Shown: positions 46,925-58,738 of the stretch, one piece after another
Numbering within the stretch: position 1 is the stretch's first letter
Layout: every line of letters begins with the position of its first letter
From: Ganoderma boninense
Lineage: Eukaryota; Basidiomycota; Agaricomycetes; Polyporales; Polyporaceae
Reading direction: 5' to 3'
Length of the DNA stretch: 64,000 nt
Assembly (NCBI GenBank): GCA_002900995.3
Contig: CM035313.1
Span: 1,488,001 to 1,552,000 of the forward strand
Position numbers and translations under genes: made by a program
Notes under the pieces: generated by a model
Databases searched by the model: none
The model's input: only the letters and a program-made list of their open reading frames with translations
What the model was told of the DNA's origin: nothing

Positions 46925-49467
46925 CGCATTTCGATGCCAGAGACAGACTCGGGGATGTAGAGTATCGTATATCAGTCTGGGGCCCTCACGCTGTTGTATA
47001 TTATTAGCTACGCCTGGGCTCGCTGTAGCTGCCGTCACGCATTGGGATATTCTTGAACAACTTACCGTGAACGTTCATCGCGGGATTAATTTCGTCGCCT
47101 GGCAGATCTCACACAAACGATTCCATCAAATCGCAATCTATAAACAATCTTGCCTCGATCGGGAGATCCTCTCCCGTCCTCCTGCCCAAGCGCTGGTGCG
47201 AGCCATGGCCCAGTGCCAGTGTCTCAGGACGTGATCGCAGGCTTAGCAGGAGGGGGTGGATAATGGGCGTAAGCACGTACAGCCTCGTCTGCTTCCTTAT
47301 TTTGCGGTGATGAGACCCCGGCGCCGGCGTTTCTGATATTAGGACAGAAGGACCTCATTTACCGTACGGCGGGAGGCGCGATCGGAGTACCGACACGCCT
47401 GTGCGCATGTCAATGGAGCAAAGGGCAAACAAGGACCGAAACCATCGGTGCTAAGGCTAATTGGATGAGAGGACGGTGGCTTGCCCGGCCCCTGGCCGCT
47501 GTTCTCTCGGAGCCTGTATACGTTCTGATACCACATAATGCCCACCGCGCTTCGGTCCCACCTAACGGCTGGAAAGCGGGGAGCTGTATGATGTAATGAG
47601 ATTTATCGAAGAACAATTGCAGGCCGCCGTGCGCGCGACGTTTGACAGAACTCAAGGAGTGACCCGGGGGCTTAATAGCCCGGCAATGATATGTTTGTCA
47701 AGCGACCAGGGATTTTCAACGGAGGATTTGCAAATAGATAGGATGCACCAACGTGCAAATGGCCGCCCTGCCGGATAGCAGCTCGCGCGGTTCTTGGAGC
47801 CAAGCTCCGAGGTTGAGACCAAACCGTAGGATCAAGGCACCAACAGAGCGGGTCTCGGTGATGTTCATCTTGGGCTCGATGCTGCCTAAATTTCTTAAGA
47901 ACATCCTATGAACGCCGTGAGTACCTTCTCGACATCTGATAACTCACCGTGAGAGGCCTGACTTGCCTGTGTCTACTGCTTGTTGTCGGCCTCGGGCCTT
48001 TGAGCCGGCCGAGATATCCGCAAGATAGGAAACGCTAGGGCCTAGCACCGGGTTCAACAGCCTTTCATCCGAGAGCAAGGGGACAGCTGCAGTTTTCGAG
48101 GACACCGGACCGCCCGAGGGAAGGGAGGAAGGCGTCTCCATTGGCATTTTGCCTACCGGTAGCGGCAACTTTCAATTGCAATGTTCGCATGCCAAGCGGA
48201 AGCCAAGCACATGAGCAATTGCCAAGCCAAAACGCCGACAAAGTCGACGTATCTTACGATGCCAGTCTGGGGCATCGTACCGCTCATCATTCGGAATGGA
48301 TATCTCCATGACTTCGAATGACGAGAGAACCCCCGATGGCGGTCCCGGCATACGGGCCCGACAGCGAGCCATCGCAACGTGAGGGCAGATGCTAGTCGAC
48401 AAGAAGTGATCTTGGACGGCGTAGGTTCAACGGCGTTCTATTCCTGATTTCTCCGCTCGATGGAGAACATTCTGAATTATAGAAGCAGTGGCCGGACAAA
48501 TCTCCTGTCAGATGGCGAAAACGGTCAGCGATATCCACGATAGGAATACAGGAACAACTCACATCTCACGTGCGATCCCCCTCGGTCCTCTTCCCTAGTC
48601 CACGAATGACCCTTACTAAACGAAGGCAGTGCCAAATCCACCGGTAGGGCAGAACTCTAGGGGACGAATGCGAATCTGTTGCTGTCAATAGACGACATAC
48701 TATCCAGGTGAGAATGCGGCATGAGCAATGCTGACTCCCGAGAGTCAGCCATCATGCACGCATCTTTTGGTCATCGCATAGAGCATGCATCGACAGTCAG
48801 TAGACGTCTCGCATCAGCCTTGCGGTGGCCGGGTGCCAGCCCAGGTCCGCCGGCAGATAACGTAGCGGTACGAAATCGCACCAGGAGGCACCAGGCCTTG
48901 CGTGGCGGGCAAGGGCCTCTGGCCCTCGCGGATAAATTCATCGTGAGACCGTGCTTCTGTGTCCACTGCAATGACTTACGCACGTTACGGGGCCTGCAGA
49001 TGGACCGTTAATCCGCACACATGGCACCGTCCAGCTGCGCTGCCGCCCTTCTCTTCTCCCTGTGAGTGGGGGTGCGAGCTCGCAAATATCTGTTCGGGCC
49101 ATTTTTCAGAAATTCTGTGAATGTCATGGCGACGGCTCATTTTCGACATGGGGCGATCTGTGGCAAGTGTGAGGTAAGCGTAATATTGCAAGAATGACCG
49201 ACAGACGCACTTGCCCCTTCCAAGCGTTGGGGGGTCTTGGACGATTGGCAGGGCGGGGGTGGGTGCGCTTGGCTGAGGTCGAGTAACCAACCTGAGCTGA
49301 ACCGGAGATCCGCTTGGCACGATGGCGCCCTGCCACCGCCTGGAACGTCCTCGAAAAGGCATTCGTCCCTTAGTCAGCACGCTCGCGGACGATATTATAG
49401 GCGCGCATTCTCACGCTGGACGCACAGACTGACGCGACGCTTGCTGTTCTCTACGCTCACGCTCACC
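46925..49467. other. Gene-poor interval upstream of U2AF small-subunit gene
   Basis: About 2.5 kb. Open frames are short and fragmentary on both strands and none carries a recognised domain. The last few hundred bases should be the U2AF promoter and leader. No tRNA, repeat array or mobile-element end was found by eye. Confidence 0.45.
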
Positions 49468-50404
49468 ATGGCTTCCCACTTGGTGCGTTCTCTTGTCCTC
49501 ATCTCCGCAGCGTGTCGCTGCTAACCCTGCCGCCAGGCAAACATCTTCGGTACTGAGCAGGACCGCGTCAACTGCTCGTTCTACTACAAAGTATGTCCAC
49601 CGTCTCCTACTCCTCTTTCATCCTGCTGACATATTGTTTCTTCTTCGCCTTTCCTTCGCCTAGATTGGCGCATGCCGCCACGGAGATCGTTGTTCGCGCA
49701 AGCACATCAAGCCTGCCTTTTCACAAACCATCCTCCTCCCCAACGTCTATCACAACCCCGCCCACGACCCAGTATGCACAAAGACCGACAAGGAGCTGCA
49801 GGAGGGCTTTGACGCCGTGTACGAGGACCTCTACTGTGAGCTGGCCAAGTTTGGTCACCTTTTGGAGCTCCATGTGAGTACCATTAAACTTTCGATACTC
49901 CTTTGGGCGGTGTTGACAGCTTTGGGGCTTGAAGGTATGTGACAATGTGGGAGACCACCTGATTGGAAACGTCTATGCGCGATACGAGTGGGAGACAGAG
50001 GCACAAGCGGCCGTTGACAACTTGAACGATCGCTGGTATGCAGGTACGTTACGTTCATCCCTCGGCGACACCAAGGCAGTGGCGCTGACGTGCTCTCAGG
50101 CCGCCCGCTGTATGCGGAGCTGTCCCCCGTGACCGACTTCCGTGAGGCGTGCTGTCGTCAAAACGAAAACGGCGAATGCAATCGGGGCGGCTTCTGCAAT
50201 TTCATGCACCTTCGTCTCGCGTCCTCCGACCTCGTCCGTTCCCTTCGCCACGGCCAAAGGCTAGAGCGCCGTCTGCATCCCCCAACTACGACCGGCGGCG
50301 GAGGGTGGGAGCCAGGAAAGAGGGAGGGAGGCCGTGGTCGCAGCGCCAGCCCCTCTCGGCGTGGGGGACGACACGATGGCGAGGACAGGTGGACGCGCAA
50401 GTAA
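49468..50404 (+). CDS. U2AF1: U2AF small subunit (U2AF35/U2AF1), 3' splice-site recognition factor
   Basis: About 215 residues. U2AF35 binds the AG at intron 3' ends as a heterodimer with U2AF65. Exon structure: 5-residue exon (MASHL), then [17 protein letters not shown], then the bulk. Zinc finger 1 is [20 protein letters not shown] (CX8CX5CX3H). The RRM/UHM carries [20 protein letters not shown]. Zinc finger 2 is [20 protein letters not shown]. An Arg/Gly/Ser-rich tail ends the protein, shorter than the human RS domain. The Ser next to the first finger's third Cys (human S34) is kept; the human Q157 position is Arg here ([11 protein letters not shown]). All introns are canonical. It faces ALG14 tail-to-tail. 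Identity is confident. Confidence 0.95.
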
Positions 50405-50680
50405 AGAGGACATAGCGTTCACTTCCATTCTTCTCTATTCTGTCATCGTGCGGGGCTTCGCTTATCAGTGTATTAAGGCGGTGCACTTCTCATCGCACAC
50501 GTTGTATTCAGAAGTATCCAGCTGAGAACCACGTCGATCGAATGCTTTGTGCGAATTTAAGGATAGCGGCAGCTGCAGGCAGACTTTCCTGGCGAACAAT
50601 GAGCACAACTTGAATGTTCTAGACGAAGTGATGAAAGGAGTCCACATGATCGGATGCGTTCCATGGATGGATACCATAGT

Positions 50681-51663
50681 TCATACAAGCCAACCCCGAC
50701 ACTCGCCCCTCTTCTTGTCGGACAGCAACTCGGGCCATTGCACAATAAATCTATGACGCAAATATCGTAGCTGGTCACAACGATTCTTCTAGATCTGCTC
50801 ACCTATCTACCAACGGCCGAAGGAGCTTCCCGGAGAGGGATAGATGCCGGACCCGAGCGAACGATTCCACGTAGATGAGCTTCGGAGATTTCAACCCCAG
50901 AAACTTCGTAAATGCATGGAAGAGCGATAATCCGTCAATGCCCTTCTGGTCCACGAGGAAATAAGTGGCCGCACTCTGTTCAGGTACGTTGCTATACAAA
51001 GGACAAAACATGTCCCGGGCCCGTTCAGAACCAAAACCTCCGGGGCGGGCGTGCCAAGGACGATCGGCGCGACTGTTATATGCCAGATGCTCGCTGCGAG
51101 TGAAAGGGCAGCGGTAAATGGGGTTGTGAGGAAGGACTGGTGGACACGCCGGGCGCGCGGTATGACCACGAATGAGTAGGGCGTGCTTGGCTGCGTGACC
51201 TGGGCCCGCGGTCAAGGGGCCGCACAGACAGGACAAGATAAGTAATTACGGACGGGCGACTTGGTCTGAGAACCATCGGCGGTTTTAGTGGCCTCCAGAA
51301 CCATGGCCTTCTGCATACTCAGTGTATCGCCTTCGCTAATGAGGTAAGTCCGTGGGACATAGCGGTTGAAATCGAGCGCTGAGAGGAGGCTGAGAGCCTC
51401 GCTCGTATGACCGCCTATGCGCATCAGCGTTCTCAGCATTGTGAGCGGTACACAGGGCGGGGGAGACACGGACCTGAGCCGAGGAAGACAGCCAAGCTGC
51501 ATTGACCGGTGTTTCCGCGGCGCCCGGAGGGCTTGGCATCCGACCTGGCGGTGAGGACCAGGTAGAGACGAACGAAGGTGAAGGCAGCTATCAGAACAAC
51601 GATGAGGATGGGAAAGCCAAGGATGTCCTGATGAAGGATGCATTGGTGGCGGATGAGCAACAT
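50681..51663 (-). CDS. ALG14: ALG14, membrane anchor subunit of UDP-GlcNAc transferase
   Basis: Alg14 anchors Alg13 at the ER to add the second GlcNAc to dolichol-PP-GlcNAc in N-glycan assembly. Five exons (51663-51474, 51414-51254, 51190-50975, 50903-50803, 50750-50681) total exactly 738 nt, 245 residues plus stop. An N-terminal signal-anchor helix (ILGFPILIVVLIAAFTFVRLYLVL) precedes VFLGSGGHTSEAL, where GSGGHT is split across intron 1. Then come VIPRARRVHQS, LVLNGPGTCF, LIYVESFARVRHLSLSGKLL and FIVQWPEL, all family hallmarks. Start is ATG at 51663; an upstream in-frame start at 51738 is possible but would put extra residues before the anchor. It shares a 399 bp divergent promoter with CDC23. 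Identity is confident. Confidence 0.95.
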
Positions 51664-52062
51664 GATGAAACGTAACAAGCTGGTGGACGCACCATTTGGG
51701 CGAGGCGATATTACCACAGAGGAGCGGTCGCTGAGCAATGTGGCGATAAGGTCGGCCGTTCAGCAAGCCTACGCAGTATCATGTACTATGCTCTGCATGG
51801 TCGCTGGGCAGCAGGGAGGTGCAGGGAAAGGCGCTGCCGCCCGTTGCTGCTGCCAGTGGCTGCGTGGCCGTGACGGATGCCGTGACGTCGGTGGTGCTGT
51901 GCCGCGACGTCGGCCCGGAGGTGGCACGGCGCGTTCCCCTGCTCTCTTTCCTTCTCTCCACAACGTCGGCACGATCACCAGTGGCTACACCGCTTGCTAT
52001 CCCTTCCAAAACCACCTCTCAGGAACATCTCATCTCCATAGACGCGCGGATTCAGCCAAGAC
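51664..52062. promoter_or_regulatory. Divergent promoter region ALG14 / CDC23
   Basis: 399 bp between the two divergent start codons; GC-rich with no TATA box seen. It must drive both genes. Confidence 0.45.
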
Positions 52063-54755
52063 ATGGTGGAAACACCGTTCAAAGTCGATGGCGAGGTGGT
52101 TGCTGCGTTGCGGGACGCAGTTCGCGACTGCTCCGACAGAGGGCTGCTATACGCGTCGAAATGGTGTGTGCCGTCACCATTCGCGTACCAAAGCCATCTG
52201 ACACGTACGGAAGGGCGTCGGAGCTCCTCTCTGCACTACCACCTTCAAAACGGCGCTCTGAACCGGCGGTTGTGGCGTCGTCGTTGTCCAACTTCCACAC
52301 CTCAACCCCTGCGCGATCAAGATCGCCGCGCCCATCCTTATCGTTCGTAGTACAAACTCCAGCTCCTGCCGATGTCTCCGATGCAGCTCCCCATTTCCAA
52401 GTACGCCACCCGGACGCCCCACCGCTCCAAAGTTTGCCGTCCCATGTGGTGCAGGAAGAGGCCGAGTGGGAAGCGCAAGATGCCGATCACTTGGCCATGG
52501 CAAAGACATTTTTAGAGGCGAAGGAGTTCCTTAGAGTTATTCACTGGTTGAAACCATGTCGAAGCTCGAAAGCTATCTTCCTCCGCATCTATAGTCAGTA
52601 CTTGGTAAATATCATTGATATAAACCACCGCTACTCATCCATTCAATGATGGCCTCTTATGCAGGAGAGTGAGAAGAAAGCACAACGGGAATGGTATAAA
52701 TTCGAAAGTAGGTTGTTTAGTCTCTTTTTGGGTCGGGCCTCCCCAACGGGGTTTTCAGAGACTCGGGAACAACCCCCTGAACCAGTCAATGCGTCTTTGC
52801 ATCAACTCCTAGACTCGGTCAGTAATGCTACCGACCCCTGGCTTCTGTTCTTGTAAGTCTATCCACGGTATGCGGAAAAATTCCCACTGACTTGACCGCA
52901 TACAGGAAGGCTGTGTTTCTTTGTCGTCTTTCAAGACGTGAAGAAGCTATCGAGAGCGCGATTCTCTCGATATCACAGTACCCGTGGAATTGGTCCGCAT
53001 GGGTAGCGCTGGGAGACTGCCTCTCTGATGGCGACGAGGTGAGGTGATAATCGTATTCCGCCGGTGTATTCATTTCCTGAGGTGTTGCTGTGCGTCAACA
53101 GCTATCTTCGATTCTTCCCCTGCTTCCGCTTCCAGCAAGCCATCCCCTAGTGCTGATGTTCCAGGTGAAGACCCTGAACAGCCTGAACAGCCCTACCGAC
53201 AATGAATTAGCGTTATGTGACCGACTTCTCAGCGAAGACTTCTTTCCCAGGAGCATGTGGATCATGGCGCTGCGAGGAAACGTTCTGTATTATCTGCACG
53301 GTATTGCACTTCCCCGTCTCCACATGAAGTAATCTGCTGAGCTGAGCCCCGGGACATTGCATCCGCAGACTTTACCAGCGCCGAAGCTCAATTTCGGAAG
53401 ATCCTTGCCATCGACCCTTACCGTGTTGACGACATTGACATTCTTTCGAACATACTCTATGTCACGGAAAACGGCACCGCACTATCGAAGCTTGCGCATG
53501 ACTATCTGGCCATCGACAAGGACCGTCCGGAGATCTGCTGCATCATCGGTAACCGCATCTGCATCGTACGCCATTTATTCGCTGACGAGCGTATATTTTG
53601 GTTCTTCTGGTGCAGGGAATTACTACTCGTTGCGGGCTGAGCATGAGAAGGCCGTCAAGTATTTCAAGCGCGCCACTCAGCTGGACCGGACCTACTTGGC
53701 GGCTTGGACGCTGATGGGTCACGAGTATGTCGAGATGAAGAATTCTCATGCAGCGATTGAAGCCTACCGGAAGGCTGTGGGTATGTATCAATGGCCTGCC
53801 AGGATACCTGGTTCTTTGTTCATTAACTGAATGACCTTTGTGGCGTTACGTCTTAGACGTCAATCGAAAGGACTACCGCGCGTGGTACGGCCTTGCGCAA
53901 GCGTACGAACTCCTGAGCATGCACCAGTATGCCTTGTACTACTACCAACACGCAACAGCGCTCCGGTGAGGCCTTTATACGGTTACGCCGTTCACCGACC
54001 ACCCCTCCCTTTCTGACATTCCATCCATCAGACCCTACGATGTTCGAATCTGGCAAGCCCAGGGCATGTGCTACGAGGAGATGGGCCGGTACGTGTCTTT
54101 GAGCCGACGGAATTCTTTCCGCGCATTATGTCCACTGATGGCCTACGTTTTCCCCATGTTATGCCATCCGATTATCTCATGCCGGGTGTGGGCGTATCAT
54201 CCAGGCTGAGAGACGCGATCGAGTGCCTCAGACGCGCCCTCATCGGCGCGGATCCAGAAGAGACGGTCATTCACTCGAAGCTCGCGAAGCTCCACAACGA
54301 CCTTGAGGAATATGCCGAGGCGGCTGCGTACCATCGACGGATAGTCGAAGTCTGTCGTGCTGCACGTACGTACCCTTCTGTTCCTCCCCCACATCTTCCC
54401 TGTCCCCTGGGATGCCCCACGTCCTGTCCGCTTCTCCTCCCACGGCGTCGACAGAGGCAGATAATATATTCCCCTTCTCGTCGACGGCGTGTAAAACTTA
54501 TGCTAACACATCAATGCCATCTCAGAGAAACCGGTTCCTGAGTGGTCGAAGTCCGCTGTCTACGTTGCTCGCTATCACATCCAACATGGCGGCGGAGACT
54601 TCGTCTTGGCCCGACAGTACCTCGACTTTGTGGCGACAAGCAACGCCGAAGAAGTGACACAGGCCAATGAGATGCTGCGGCGATACCAACATGTCTTGCG
54701 GCAGCAGCAGAATCCTCAGGTACGCGCCGCGTCTGAAGGTCTCCCGGTTGCCTGA
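52063..54755 (+). CDS. CDC23: Anaphase-promoting complex subunit Cdc23/Apc8
   Basis: TPR protein of about 590 residues, a scaffold subunit of the APC/C ubiquitin ligase that triggers anaphase and mitotic exit. The N-terminal Apc8 domain includes [10 protein letters not shown] and [19 protein letters not shown] with FLRIYSQYL. The TPR array is clear: [117 protein letters not shown] and [20 protein letters not shown]. About ten introns, all in frame. The 3' end is uncertain: the parsimonious stop is TGA at 54753-54755; an alternative intron from 54720 would extend the tail by about 40 residues. Start ATG at 52063 is the first in frame after the promoter. Confidence 0.93.
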
Positions 54756-55057
54756 GGTGCAGGATCGTCGCTGCTCCACATTGTACCCCACTCTTGTATT
54801 CGGCTACGTAGATGTAGCGACGGGCGAACCTGATGCTCTCATTCATCAATGTACTTCTACTTGCTGTGCCTTTGGCTCGGCGTACTTGGAGGCTTGAGAC
54901 GACAGGCTTTCATGCGATGACCGGACCGCAGCACATGGAGTGACATGTGTGACTTTGTGACGCCAGAGCGTGAGTCACGGGTCACAGCTCACGCTGTGCG
55001 AAGGCAGGCGTGACAGCGTCAACGAAGCAAAACAAACAAAACTGCTGAGGGCTCCAG

Positions 55058-56959
55058 ATGTCGAGCATCGCAGGCCCCAGCACGCACTCGTTCTCCTCCT
55101 TCCCTGCGCACCCCAGGCACCCCCCGGCCATATCCACGAAGCTCCATCGTGTACAGGATGCCCCGACAGCGCCGCCCCGCCCTCCAGCACCGGTGCGGGC
55201 ACGCCCGTCCCCGCGACCCCCGTCCTGACCACCCCGCCTCTCACTGCGCCCCCAACGCCAATTGTGCGCTCGAGCTCCCAGGTGACAGACATACGCGAGC
55301 CTAGCCAGGACCCCACGGCATTCGTTACCCTTCCCTCTTTACGACGCAATGGAATAGCAGGGGCGACGGAGCTGGGCCCTCCTTCTGCACGGACTTCGAG
55401 AGCTAGTGTGGTGGTCGATGTGGACGCCGTCAACGCGAGGACGATTGCACTGAGTAGAGAGCACAAACGTGGGGCAGACGAAGAGGCGGTCATGATACAG
55501 ACTGCCGGACGGTGAGTATTTTGGAGCTTCTTTTCAGCTGGTGGCGAGGGTTTGTAACTGATTTTTTACGACAGGATTGCGTCGAGGCTGGCAGAAGACC
55601 ACCGCGCGGCGCTGTTTCCTGACGTCGACGAGCCCTTCGGCGATGAGCTCGATGTTTTGACAAGATTGCTGCCGTACCATGTCTTCCAGCTACCCCACGA
55701 AGATCTCGAAGGACCGCTCCAAAACGGCACTGTCCACCCCTCTCGGAAAGGGAAGCGGAAGGCTACGGAAGAGGATCTTCTGCGCGAGGAAATTGCAGGT
55801 TCGTGTTTTCATTCTCGGTAGGCAAATGCGGGCCATGACGTCCGGCATACAGACACGAAATTTGCGATGGAATGCTGGAAACGGCGGAGAGCGTTGGAGC
55901 AACGTTTCCAAAAGGCACGAAATGACTCAGGCAAGGTGTGTGACCATACCTGTTCGCTTGACAAGCCCAGGCATTGATCAGCTATGTGTATGGTAGAGTG
56001 CGTCCCCATCCGACCAGGGATATGTCATCGCACAGGCCGTATTGGAGATCGAGCGTGCCGAGAATGCGGCATTGACCGCAGAGCTACGGTCCGCACGAGC
56101 AGAGCTGGACAAGCTTGAACGAGAAAAGCGTGCAGCTGCAAATCCACCTGCTCCAGCTGCGTCTACCCCCGCTAGGCCAACTCCAACGCTACGCACCGCG
56201 AGCACATCCAACTACTATTCCTCTTCCACGGTGTCAACACCCACCACGGCAACATTCATGCCTCCATATCGACCGCCGTACTCGTCGTATTCCCAGTATC
56301 CGACGACGCAGTACACCTACAACCCGTACGCATACAGCTCATACACGCCGACCACATCAACCGCCTACGGCACTGCCCCTCAGACGCCATCTAGTGCCAC
56401 GTCGACCACTGTATACAATCCCCCTGCGGGTGCGTCGATGACGACGCCAACGTCTGCTGCTTCCGCTCAAGTACAACAAGCCGCTCAAACTGCTGGGGTC
56501 AGTACCACGGCGATCCCTGTTCAGCTTCCGGTTAGCTCTCTGCCTGCCTTGGCGGCTCTCGGGATCATCCCCGTCGCAGCGGCCTCGGTGCCACCTACAG
56601 GCCAGCCACAGCCACCCGCAGTGATCAGGTCGACAAACGGGACGACGCTGAGCCTTGAGATCAACCTTTCGCTTTTGCAGTCTGCGCAGATGAGCGGGCT
56701 CGTGTTGATCCTCAATGCGTTGACGTCGAGAGGCGTGAACGTGGACGGCTCTGGCACGCTTCACGTTGGGTCTGCATCCGCTGTCCCACCGGCTGCGTCA
56801 TCCTCCGCGGCACAAAGCGCTCCTAGTGGTGGAGTTGCTACCGCGGGCCTGGCGGGTTCGAAGGGTTCTTCCGCTGCTTCGACAACTTCGAATACCCCCG
56901 CGCCTTCGACTTCGACTTCGTCTACAGCAAGCACGCCTGCTCCTTCGGCCGGATCATAG
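55058..56959 (+). CDS. GLTSCR1/BICRA-domain protein
   Basis: Protein of roughly 530 residues with one recognisable domain: RIASRLAEDHRAALFPDVDE followed by GDELDVLTRLLPYHVFQLP, matching the GLTSCR1 (BICRA/BICRAL) domain that anchors these subunits in mammalian GBAF SWI/SNF complexes. It continues ATEEDLLREEIA, then a basic coiled coil (MECWKRRRALEQRFQKARND; RAENAALTAELRSARAELDK) and a 250-residue Ser/Thr/Tyr/Pro-rich low-complexity tail. Introns near 55513-55575, 55800-55850 and 55938-55998 splice in frame. The 5' end is uncertain: ATG at 55058 with a 96 bp in-frame intron (GTGCGG...CCCAG), or an upstream frame from 54970. The domain is clear; membership of a fungal SWI/SNF-type complex is an inference. 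Confidence 0.72.
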
Positions 56960-57814
56960 TGGTTCACAGAGTGGGCGAGAAGTACGACGGGGGATGGCAG
57001 AGTGGGAGGGGGTTGATCAGGGACGGACATGTCTGCTGCCTGCTGCTGCTGCTAGCGCTGCACGCCGTCTCACTGTCTCGGTATTGTTATTGGTGTATCA
57101 ATAGATAGGGACCGCAGTTGGTGCCGACACTGTTCTGTAACAAGGCATGCTGTAAGAGGCACACTTATCGTCGACGGCAGAAACGGGGGGAGTGATTTGG
57201 CCACCATCCATCGACACCGTCGCCTTCCTTTTCGGGCGGGAGGTGCTTGAAAACCAGGTGCTCTGCTTAGTCAGCGGAGAGTGATGTCATCTTGAGCGAC
57301 GCGCCTTCACGTCCTCTCTCAGCCTCTCTCTCGCATTGGCCTCGGTCTTGTCGCCCAACGGCGCCCACCTGGCTTGTTTCTCTGCCTCACTGTCATCTAC
57401 CAGTTTGTGCCCCCCATATCGTCCCAGTTCGAGTTGTCCGTCTTCGTACGGGCGCACGGAGCGCCTCCAGAAGAACTCTATCGCTGAGAGAATGACGACA
57501 CGCCTTCTGTCCTGCCGAGCACCCCAAAACGCTCCACCGCCGCTTGCCACACGATTGCCCTACCGAGGAGGATCTTTCATGACGGGTCATGTCGCACATA
57601 TATACGCAACACCGTTTAGTGGCACTGGGTGCGTCTTTCTCGCTCTTCTCCTCGTGCTGATCGCCTCCCAGCACGTTAGATCCTATCCTCTGGATACCCT
57701 ACTCCACGGTGCAGTCTTGTACCCTTGTCACCCGTACCAAGGCACTCAAAAAGAACATCCGAATAGCGACCCTCGTCCCCTCACTGTCCGCGCACGACGT
57801 CTCTGACCAACACC
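56960..57814. other. Intergenic region upstream of F-box gene
   Basis: 855 bp between tandem plus-strand genes. A 156-codon open frame (57336-57806) ends just 8 bp before the F-box start. It has one hydrophobic segment (CVFLALLLVLIASQ) but no recognised domain, and is more likely leader sequence. Nothing else seen. Confidence 0.4.
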
Positions 57815-58738
57815 ATGACCTCGCCACTTATCTTCTCCGATTTGCCCGTTGAGCTCGTCCGAGACATCTTCGAACACGCCGCTCACTCGGACCGCGCCAC
57901 GGCGCGCAGCCTCACACTCGTATCCTCCGTGGTACGACGATGGACGGACCCCATCCTATACAACACCGTCATCCTTTCCTCCGCGCGCTCGATCCGCGCC
58001 TTCGTGGACGCCATCTCCAACAAGCCCGCGGAATTTGTTCGCGCCCAGGTCCACAACCTCGGCATATTCACGCTCGGACCCGTTGAAAGCATACACCGGA
58101 TTCTCTTCGCATGCGCAGATGCGCAAAATGTTGCCTGTGGCTTCTCCCTATCTGCCTTCCAGCAAGCGCAGGGCAACTCGGCTCTGCAGGGGCTGACGCG
58201 TCCCCGCGAGCAGCACCTCCTCGGCATCGCCTGCCGTGACGGCTGGGACGCATCGCATGTGAACCCGACAGTGACCCACCTGCGCATACACCTGTCCTCC
58301 TTCGACAGCAGTCGCCCTGACTGTCCCTTCGCCTTCTCCGACGGGGCCGGACAGGACCCGGGCTGGGACCGATTGAAGGCCCTCCCCGCGCTCACACACC
58401 TCGCCATCGTGTACCGACCGACTGGCGCGATACCCCCTGCCGCGATCATCCCGCATCTCGCTAGCTTGCTACCGAATGGCGGTTCGGGGGAAGGGCTGCC
58501 TTCTTTGCAACTCATCCTCATCCAGGTGGCTGGTGCAAAGAAGGATGCGTCGTTCGCCGAAGAGGCCGTCAAGACCCTGAACGCCGCCGCCATTTCTGCC
58601 TCTGGGAGCGCGCTTCATATCGTTGCCGAGCATGCGCCGTTGTCGGTCGCGCGTCAGTGGGAGGACGCCGTGAAGGGCGGCCATGGTGTGTGGGAAGGGG
58701 CAGAGGCTATTGTTCGAGAAAGGACTGTCAGGAAATGA
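57815..58738 (+). CDS. F-box-like protein
   Basis: Intronless gene for 307 residues. Residues 5 to about 55 look like an F-box: IFSDLPVELVRDIFEHAA followed by a Leu-rich helix, VSSVVRRWTDPILYNTVIL. The rest has loose leucine-rich-type segments (VTHLRIHLSSF; LKALPALTHLAIVY; LPSLQLILIQVAG), as in the greatly expanded F-box families of agaricomycetes. F-box proteins bind Skp1 and bring substrates to SCF ubiquitin ligases. The lack of introns in such an intron-rich window fits a recent family member. Start ATG at 57815 in ACCATGA context. Target unknown. Confidence 0.78.
   Translation: MTSPLIFSDLPVELVRDIFEHAAHSDRATARSLTLVSSVVRRWTDPILYNTVILSSARSIRAFVDAISNKPAEFVRAQVHNLGIFTLGPVESIHRILFACADAQNVACGFSLSAFQQAQGNSALQGLTRPREQHLLGIACRDGWDASHVNPTVTHLRIHLSSFDSSRPDCPFAFSDGAGQDPGWDRLKALPALTHLAIVYRPTGAIPPAAIIPHLASLLPNGGSGEGLPSLQLILIQVAGAKKDASFAEEAVKTLNAAAISASGSALHIVAEHAPLSVARQWEDAVKGGHGVWEGAEAIVRERTVRK

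Noticed and set aside
46722..47234. 170-codon plus-strand frame after the Zn2Cys6 gene
   Set aside because: First part is an out-of-frame shadow of the regulator's last exon; the remainder has no recognisable motif.
54720..54898. Alternative 3' extension of Cdc23 through an extra 48 bp intron
   Set aside because: Possible splice signals exist, but the extended tail has no TPR or conserved character; the nearer stop is simpler.
54975..55493. 172-codon minus-strand frame with signal-peptide-like start
   Set aside because: Lies opposite the GLTSCR1 gene's Pro/Thr-rich coding sequence; composition is explained as antisense of that gene.
57336..57806. 156-codon plus-strand frame just upstream of the F-box gene
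   Set aside because: No domain and biased composition; more likely the 5' leader.
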